DNA from: Bacteroidia bacterium
Lineage (GTDB): Bacteria > Bacteroidota > Bacteroidia > SpSt-205
DNA length: 55,162 nt
Reading direction: 5' to 3'
Assembly: GCA_025057135.1 (NCBI GenBank)
Contig: JANWXY010000021.1
Coordinates: forward strand, 1-55,162
How positions within the stretch are numbered: position 1 is the stretch's first letter; the number at the start of each line of letters is the position of its first letter. Positions 50,196 through 55,162 of the stretch are shown here, piece after piece. The position numbers and the translations under genes are program-made. The notes beneath the pieces are model-generated. The model saw only the letters and a program-made list of their open reading frames with translations. It did no database searches and was not told the origin of the DNA.

Positions 50196-51385
50196 TGATT
50201 TGGGCCCTGTGGATTCAAGTACTTTTGCGCGGTGTATGGATACACCGAGGGGATGGCGGCTTGGCTGTACAAGGAGATGTTCTGCTTTCAGGAGATACAA
50301 TAGTCGCTGTATCCCCCGTAATAGCCGCTCTACCGGAATACACGATCGTAGAGGCGCGTGGTAAGCATTTATATCCTGCACTGATAGCCTTAGGCACACC
50401 TGTCGGACTGATAGAAATAGAAGCAGTTCGCGCGACGAGAGACAATGCGGAAGTAGGAGAATTTACCCCAGAAGCGAAAGCCTATACAGCCTTCAATATA
50501 GACTCTCGCGTGCTTCCTACTCTCAGAGCTAATGGTATTTTATACGCTGAGTCGGTTCCTCAGGGAGGTCTAATAGCAGGTCAATCTTGTGTGGTTCGGC
50601 TCAGCGGACGTACGCGTGAAGAAGCGGCGGTGCTTCCTGTGGCGATTCTTCACTTTTATCCGCCTTCTCTGCGACCGTCGGTGTATGCTTCACCAGAGGA
50701 GCAGAAAAAATCTCGTGAATCTGCCATCACTGCTTGGCAGCGGATTGACGATTACCTTGAAAAAGCCAAGCGATGGTGTCTTGGCGACTCTGGTGAGCAG
50801 AATATCAGCTATGCGAGTGTATGCCCTTATCTGCGAGGAGAAAAGCCTACGGCTTGGCATGTAGAGGCCAGCGAAGACATAGAAGCTGCTGTCAGACTTG
50901 CTCAGAAGCACGGTCTGCGCATAGCAATCGTAGGCGGAAGTGAAGCCCCTCGAGTGGCAGAACTCCTGCGAAGGCATGGGGTGCCTGTCATCGTTTCTCG
51001 TACGCATCGGCTTCCTCCCGCCGAAGATGCTCCCATCGATTATAGCTACATTTTACCCAAGGTGCTCCTTGATAGTGGGATCACAGTGATGCTTTCTCAT
51101 GAGAGCTTCTGGAATCAGCGCACCCTCTCCTATCATGCGGGTACAGCTATTACTTATGGGGTTTCACATGAACAGGCCGTAGCTATGATTACCAGCCTGC
51201 CTGCTCAGTGGCTTGGTCTCAAAAAACTTGGCTTGATTGCGCCTGGCTATAAAGCGTCCTTGATCCTCTGCGAGGGTGAAATAACAGATGTGATTTCCTC
51301 TCGTATCCTTCGGGCATGGATAGAGGGCAAAGAGATAAACCTTGCCGATAATCCCCAAGAAATCCTTTTCAGACGATACCGATGA
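50192..51385 (+). CDS. Degenerate amidohydrolase-family protein
   Basis: A 397-residue protein with amidohydrolase architecture. There is an N-terminal beta-sandwich ('VWIHRGDGGLAVQGDVLLSGDTIVAVSP'-type strands), 'ARGKHLYPALIALGTPVGLIEIEAVRATRD', and late barrel plus sandwich return ('GVSHEQAVAMITSLPAQWLGLKKLGLI', 'GYKASLILCEGEI') in shorter conserved pieces. The metal motif 'PGFIDxHTH' is replaced by 'PALIALGTP', and other ligand positions also look altered. It is therefore probably non-catalytic or uses different chemistry. Bacteroidota often carry such imidazolonepropionase-like paralogues. Overlaps its upstream and downstream neighbours by 4 nt each. Confidence 0.7.
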   Translation: MMIWALWIQVLLRGVWIHRGDGGLAVQGDVLLSGDTIVAVSPVIAALPEYTIVEARGKHLYPALIALGTPVGLIEIEAVRATRDNAEVGEFTPEAKAYTAFNIDSRVLPTLRANGILYAESVPQGGLIAGQSCVVRLSGRTREEAAVLPVAILHFYPPSLRPSVYASPEEQKKSRESAITAWQRIDDYLEKAKRWCLGDSGEQNISYASVCPYLRGEKPTAWHVEASEDIEAAVRLAQKHGLRIAIVGGSEAPRVAELLRRHGVPVIVSRTHRLPPAEDAPIDYSYILPKVLLDSGITVMLSHESFWNQRTLSYHAGTAITYGVSHEQAVAMITSLPAQWLGLKKLGLIAPGYKASLILCEGEITDVISSRILRAWIEGKEINLADNPQEILFRRYR

Positions 51386-52806
51386 CTACCTCCCTATTTT
51401 TTGACCTGCATATTCATAGTACGCTGAAGCCCTACATGCTCAGTGCGGTTGATTCTCCTTGGGAAGACTACGATCAGGCTACTCCAGAAGAAAGGGTGCG
51501 TCGTACTCCTCGTTTGACCGCCAGTGATTTTTCTAAGCTTCTGCGTTCTGGCACCCGTGTGGTCACCATAGCTCTGCATCCTATAGAGCGCTATCTGATC
51601 GCTGCCCTTACCACTCGCCCAGTGATGTATGCGCTGGTTTTCCGTATGCGGTTGGAAAGGGTTAGGCAGGTTTTACAGCGCAGTCCTTTTGCGATTTTGC
51701 AGCAGGAGTATAATCTCCTCTCAGCTTACCTGCGCCAGCCAGACGGTACAGGAGAGGTAATCATTGTCCGCACGCCTGAGGACATAGATAGGGCGCTGGC
51801 TTCACCTGATAAAATAGCTGCCATCCTATCCATAGAGGGGGCTCATGCTTTGGGCTTTGAGTATAGGGGGTACAAGTTTCCAGCCATCCGTGGCTTTAAC
51901 TATGAGGGCTTTGTGCCTTTAGAAAGAGAAATGATTCGTCAGCGGCTAAACTGGGCTGCTGAAAAAGGCGTGCATATGATTACGCTTTTACATATGGTCT
52001 ATAATCATCTGGGTACCCCTGCCAAAGCTGTGGAGCAGCGCGGAGCTCTACGACTTTTGCCTAATCCCATACGCAGCCTGAGAGAAGTTGGGCGTTTTCG
52101 GGGACTTACTGCATTTGGGGCGTATTTTGTGGAAGAGGCATATCGCCGGTACATCCTCATAGATGTAAAGCACTGTGATCACATTACTCGTCAGCAGGTG
52201 TATGAAATAGCTCGGGAATATGATATGCCTATTTTAGCATCTCATGTCGCCGCATCAGGTCGCTCCCTACGCACCAGAAGGCATAAAATAGACCGTCCAA
52301 AACATCGCCTCCAAAGTGAGAACTTCAATCCTTGGGACATAAACCTTCACGATGAAGATTTAGTTGCTATTGCTCAGAGTCGTGGTCTCATTGGTATCAT
52401 ATTGGATGAGCGTGTCCTATCTGGGGAGCGGCTTTTGCGTGCGGTTCGCGCAGGTCAAGCCCATCCTTTGGAGCCTCTATTCCAGCAGATTCGTTACATC
52501 TACACTACTTTGACGCAAGCGGGCATTTCTCCTCGGGATGCCTTCTCTACGCTGTGCCTCGGCAGTGATTTTGATGGTTTTATAGACCCCATAGATGCCA
52601 TTCCTACCACATTAGAATATCCCAAAGTCCTACGGCCTGAGCTGGAACGCTTTTTTGAAAGAGAATACGAAACCTTTGCCGATGTGGGGCTCTCTCCGGC
52701 TGAACTCACACACAGGTTCTGCTTTGCCAATGGAGTAGAGTTCTGGAAACGGTTCCTGAGTCGGAAAATAACCGCTGTGAAGTCTCTTGAGGTCACTCTA
52801 CTTTGA
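51382..52806 (+). CDS. Membrane dipeptidase family (peptidase M19)
   Basis: A 474-residue TIM-barrel metallopeptidase of the renal dipeptidase family. Candidate ligands: 'FFDLHIHSTLKPYM' (HxH), 'AILSIEGAHALGFE' (bridging Glu), 'DVKHCDHI' and 'PILASHVAASGR' (His). 'CLGSDFDGFIDPIDAIP' is the typical late M19 motif. A ~60-residue basic N-terminal insertion precedes the core. Probable cytoplasmic dipeptidase, as no signal peptide is seen. It overlaps the amidohydrolase by 4 nt, so the two may act in the same pathway. Confidence 0.78.
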   Translation: MTTSLFFDLHIHSTLKPYMLSAVDSPWEDYDQATPEERVRRTPRLTASDFSKLLRSGTRVVTIALHPIERYLIAALTTRPVMYALVFRMRLERVRQVLQRSPFAILQQEYNLLSAYLRQPDGTGEVIIVRTPEDIDRALASPDKIAAILSIEGAHALGFEYRGYKFPAIRGFNYEGFVPLEREMIRQRLNWAAEKGVHMITLLHMVYNHLGTPAKAVEQRGALRLLPNPIRSLREVGRFRGLTAFGAYFVEEAYRRYILIDVKHCDHITRQQVYEIAREYDMPILASHVAASGRSLRTRRHKIDRPKHRLQSENFNPWDINLHDEDLVAIAQSRGLIGIILDERVLSGERLLRAVRAGQAHPLEPLFQQIRYIYTTLTQAGISPRDAFSTLCLGSDFDGFIDPIDAIPTTLEYPKVLRPELERFFEREYETFADVGLSPAELTHRFCFANGVEFWKRFLSRKITAVKSLEVTLL

Positions 52807-52891
52807 TGAATAAGGCTGAGCCCTGCTGCGTGCAGTCGCTGGTGTCGTCTGACTTGTCTGGCTCAGTTGTGTGATTGAGTGAAGTTTCCGC
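52807..52891. other. Intergenic gap with a 7-bp inverted repeat
   Basis: CTGAGCC near 52815 and GGCTCAG near 52859 could pair around a long loop. It could be a weak terminator for the upstream operon, but has no T-tract. No TAnnTTTG box precedes the glycosyltransferase. Confidence 0.35.
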
Positions 52892-53968
52892 ATGAAGATA
52901 GCTCTACTCACTGTTTATCCTCCTAACCGAGTTCCAGGTACAAGATACCGAATAGAACCTTATCTGCCTATACTTCGCGGAGCAGGTTTTGAAGTAGAGT
53001 GGAAGGGCTTTTTCGCTTCGGAGTCGTATGAGCAGTTTTTATCCCCCAGCGTCTCTATGTGGAGAAAGGCGGTCATATTTTCGGGTAGGTTTTTCAAGTC
53101 TCTGCTTGAAGCTGTTTTTCGGGGAAGAATAGACGGTGTCTATCTATACAGGGAGGCGACGCTACTTGGATTACCTCTGATAGAGTACCTTTGGATGCGG
53201 GGGCTGCCTGTGCTTATGGACTTTGACGATGCAATATGGATGGCAGATACGTCTGAGCAGTTCAAGAGTTTTTCATGGCTAAAAAGTCAAAATAAGACCG
53301 CTCGACTTCTTAGGCATGCCCGAGTAGTCACGGTATGTAATGAGTATTTAGCGTCATATGCGAGGGAGCATGCCCAGGAGGTGCGTATTATACCCACTAC
53401 TGTGGATACTGATGTTTATCAGCCTGTGGGTCATAGAGCTTCATCTCCCATAGTTATCGGATGGAGCGGTAGCGCTACTACACTGGCTCATCTGCGGACC
53501 ATAGAAGATGCACTCTCACAGCTATACGCTAAATACACAACTCGGATACACTTCCTTTTCATAGGGGCACCGGCATATCGTCCGCCCTTTCCAGCAGAAG
53601 TATTGCCGTGGAGTCCTCAGACGGAGGTCCAACTGCTTCAACGCATGCACATTGGGCTTATGCCATTACCCGATACAGAATGGAGTTTAGGGAAATGTGC
53701 CTTGAAAGCTCTCCTTTATATGGCCGTTGGGATTCCTGCCGTGGTTTCTCCCGTAGGTATGAATACAAGCGTTGTACACGATGGTATAAATGGACTTTGG
53801 GCCAAAGGCAGGGCGGAGTGGATAGAAAAACTCTCGCTCTTGATTGAGTCTGCGGAGCTGCGTGATAGGCTCGGTTATGCTGCTCGTCATACCGTAGAAA
53901 CGGTGTATTCTGTCAAAGCCAATGCAGAGAAATACATAGCGGCTTTTCATACCGCATTCTGTAAGTAG
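52892..53968 (+). CDS. Glycosyltransferase family 4 protein
   Basis: A 358-residue GT-B fold enzyme: N-terminal 'VYPPNRVPGTRYRIEPYL', then 'VLMDFDDAIWM' and 'ARVVTVCNEYLASYA'. The nucleotide-sugar domain shows 'IPTTVDTDVYQP', 'IVIGWSGSATTLAHL', 'IGLMPLPDTEWSLGKCALKA' and 'GIPAVVSPVGMNTSVVHDG', the EX7E-like region of GT4. The usual first Glu of EX7E is Lys/Leu-like here ('SLGKCALK'), as in related Bacteroidota enzymes I recall. Likely adds a sugar to a surface polysaccharide; donor and acceptor unknown. Confidence 0.85.
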   Translation: MKIALLTVYPPNRVPGTRYRIEPYLPILRGAGFEVEWKGFFASESYEQFLSPSVSMWRKAVIFSGRFFKSLLEAVFRGRIDGVYLYREATLLGLPLIEYLWMRGLPVLMDFDDAIWMADTSEQFKSFSWLKSQNKTARLLRHARVVTVCNEYLASYAREHAQEVRIIPTTVDTDVYQPVGHRASSPIVIGWSGSATTLAHLRTIEDALSQLYAKYTTRIHFLFIGAPAYRPPFPAEVLPWSPQTEVQLLQRMHIGLMPLPDTEWSLGKCALKALLYMAVGIPAVVSPVGMNTSVVHDGINGLWAKGRAEWIEKLSLLIESAELRDRLGYAARHTVETVYSVKANAEKYIAAFHTAFCK

Positions 53969-53969
53969 G

Positions 53970-53989
53970 TTATTCACATTTTATCCACA
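53970..53989 (+). promoter_or_regulatory. Two DnaA-box-like sites
   Basis: TTATTCACA (53970-53978) and TTATCCACA (53981-53989), both fitting TTATnCACA, 11 bp apart start to start in the same orientation. They fill most of a 54-nt gap. Possible DnaA binding site. Confidence 0.45.
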
Positions 53990-54022
53990 GGTGGGCTGGG
54001 TATTTTTCCATTATGTAGCTCT

Positions 54023-55060
54023 GTGCGTCGTGGAGCTCGTCATAATCCTGATAATCGTTTTGATCCGCTTTCGTATGAGTTTGAGGTGAAGCTTGCGCCA
54101 GATGAAGCTCGTCCGCAAATCATCCCCGTGCAAGCCCGTTCTATAATCAACAAGATTGAGAGCCCAGACTTGCCTATTGTCTATTCTATGAACCCGTATG
54201 CTGGGTGTGAGCACGGCTGCCTCTACTGCTACGCGCGCAATAGTCATGAATACTGGGGCTTTTCTGCGGGGATAGAGTTTGAGACCAAGTTACTTGTGAA
54301 AAAAAATGCTCCGCAGCTTCTTAGAGAGCAGCTTAGTCGTCCGGATTGGCGTCCTCATCCTATTATGCTGGCGGGAAACACCGACTGCTATCAACCCATA
54401 GAACGGGAGTATCGGCTTACTCGGCAGCTTCTGGAGATACTGCTGGCCTATAGACATCCCGTGAGCATAATCACGAAAAATGCTCTTATCTTACGGGATG
54501 TGGATTTACTTGTAGAGTTGTCTCGGTTACATCTCGTTCACGTCTATATTACGGTAACTACGCTACGCGAGGAAGTGCGTAAAATCTTGGAGCCGAGGAC
54601 AGCAGCTGGGGCGCGTCGTATAGAAGTGATTCGTCGGTTGCGTGAAGCTGGCATTCCTGCGGGCGTGATGGTAGCGCCGATAGTGCCTGGGCTTACGGAT
54701 AATGAAATTCTACCGATACTAAAGGCAGCAGGTGAGGCTGGGGCTCAAGCAGCGGCATATACCATCGTTCGGCTAAATGGAGCGCTGGCAGAGATTTTTG
54801 AGACATGGCTGCGTGAAAAAATGCCTGACAGGGCTGAGAGGATTCTGCATTTGATAGCGCAGTGTCATGATGGTCGCTTGAATGATACTCGCTGGGGCCA
54901 GCGCATACGGGGAGCGGGTACGATAGCGCTCACGATTGAACGGACATTCCAGACAGGAGTAACACGATACCTCTCACAATCTCCGCCTATGCCGCCCTTT
55001 GATTTGACTCTCTTTCGTCGGGGAGGGCAAGGTAGCTTATTTGAGGGTATGGAAATATAA
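54023..55060 (+). CDS. Radical SAM protein, PA0069 family
   Basis: A 345-residue radical SAM protein with 'PYAGCEHGCLYCYARNSHEY', whose CX3CX2C binds the 4Fe-4S cluster. 'ILAGNTDCYQPIEREYRLTR'-like sequence ('LAGNTDCYQPIEREY'), 'VSIITKNALILRDVDLL', 'VYITVTTLREEVRKILEPR' and 'GVMVAPIVPGLTD' are typical of the PA0069/Rv2578c group, related to spore photoproduct lyase-like proteins. Reaction unknown. The GTG start at 54023 yields 'RRGARHNPDNRFDP', matching the family N-terminus. Confidence 0.88.
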   Translation: MRRGARHNPDNRFDPLSYEFEVKLAPDEARPQIIPVQARSIINKIESPDLPIVYSMNPYAGCEHGCLYCYARNSHEYWGFSAGIEFETKLLVKKNAPQLLREQLSRPDWRPHPIMLAGNTDCYQPIEREYRLTRQLLEILLAYRHPVSIITKNALILRDVDLLVELSRLHLVHVYITVTTLREEVRKILEPRTAAGARRIEVIRRLREAGIPAGVMVAPIVPGLTDNEILPILKAAGEAGAQAAAYTIVRLNGALAEIFETWLREKMPDRAERILHLIAQCHDGRLNDTRWGQRIRGAGTIALTIERTFQTGVTRYLSQSPPMPPFDLTLFRRGGQGSLFEGMEI

Positions 55061-55162
55061 GGAAGGGGTGAAAGGGTAAAGGCAGAACTTTTGTTGATGG
55101 GTCTGCGGTAGTATCAAGGTGGCTTGGTGTTGAGTGCTAAGAGGGGCGGGGGGGGGGCCCCC
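55061..55162. other. Right edge without a gene, ending in a G/C homopolymer
   Basis: About 100 nt with no start of a recognisable gene. The last ~20 bases are almost pure G then C, which looks like a contig end rather than biology. Confidence 0.5.

Noticed and set aside
53970-53989. Replication origin call
   Set aside because: Only two boxes, no dnaA, dnaN or other origin-linked gene nearby, and no AT-rich unwinding region seen.

Overview
This window reads as a compact chromosomal segment of a Bacteroidota bacterium that carries a type IX secretion system (T9SS) and probably glides. The evidence is seen directly. Four secreted proteins end in T9SS sorting domains: three of type A (an M43/CUB protease, a CocE-like hydrolase and a small secreted protein) and one of type B with the 'FSPNGDG' signature. 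There is a GldE-GldD pair, a PorV/PorQ-family barrel, a bacillithiol deacetylase (BshB1), a methylmalonyl-CoA epimerase and an OlsF-like aminolipid synthase. The Bacteroidota -7 promoter box TAnnTTTG recurs in front of gene after gene. I cannot place the organism below phylum. Nearly all sequence is coding, no gap exceeds 300 bases, and I saw no tRNA, rRNA, CRISPR array, insertion sequence or phage.

Layout. 1-2778: the 3' part of fabH, an FkbM methyltransferase and mutY on +. 2728-7915: divergent T9SS-exported M43 protease with three CUB domains (-) and M16 peptidase (+). 7930-9858: an orphan secreted glycosidase-like protein (-). 9905-14631: methylmalonyl-CoA epimerase, then a complete pstS-pstC-pstA-pstB-phoU phosphate operon (+). 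14614-18139: WbqC-like protein (-) and CocE/NonD hydrolase with sorting domain (+). 18288-20904: gldE, gldD, tatD (+). 20896-25402: pcm, an outer-membrane protein and a secreted TPR-CHAT protein (-). 25572-29856: rhomboid, 3-methyladenine glycosylase, a T9SS type B protein and a tail-fibre-like protein (-), closed by a good terminator. 29907-35976: DUF2795 protein, a split membrane Fe-S/CCG oxidoreductase, a FadN-like beta-oxidation enzyme, an esterase and a small membrane protein (+). 36121-38293: divergent bshB1 (-) and a secreted beta-propeller/PKD protein (+). 38280-46462: a six-gene minus-strand run thiC, SDR, DUF1015, maf, TPR-SpoIIE phosphatase, PorV/PorQ-family barrel. 46680-48533: OlsF-like acyltransferase (-). 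48591-52806: T9SS cargo, small barrel protein, degenerate amidohydrolase and M19 dipeptidase (+). 52892-55060: glycosyltransferase and radical SAM protein (+).

How the genes fit together. Cell-surface biology dominates: T9SS cargo, outer-membrane barrels, gliding proteins, and envelope lipid and glycan enzymes. A second theme is lipid and acyl-CoA metabolism: FabH, a FadN-like enzyme beside an Fe-S module that may pass electrons from acyl-CoA oxidation to quinone, and methylmalonyl-CoA epimerase.

The most striking signal is architectural. Eleven start codons lie 4-7 nt after a perfect TAnnTTTG box, seven of them at exactly 4 nt, and several more follow one-mismatch boxes. This spacing puts the transcription start at or next to the start codon, so many mRNAs here are probably leaderless. 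It also fixes several start codons, explains four very short divergent promoter regions, and leaves no room for a TPP riboswitch after the thiC box. A second notable signal is a PstS-like segment inserted between the first two membrane helices of PstC.
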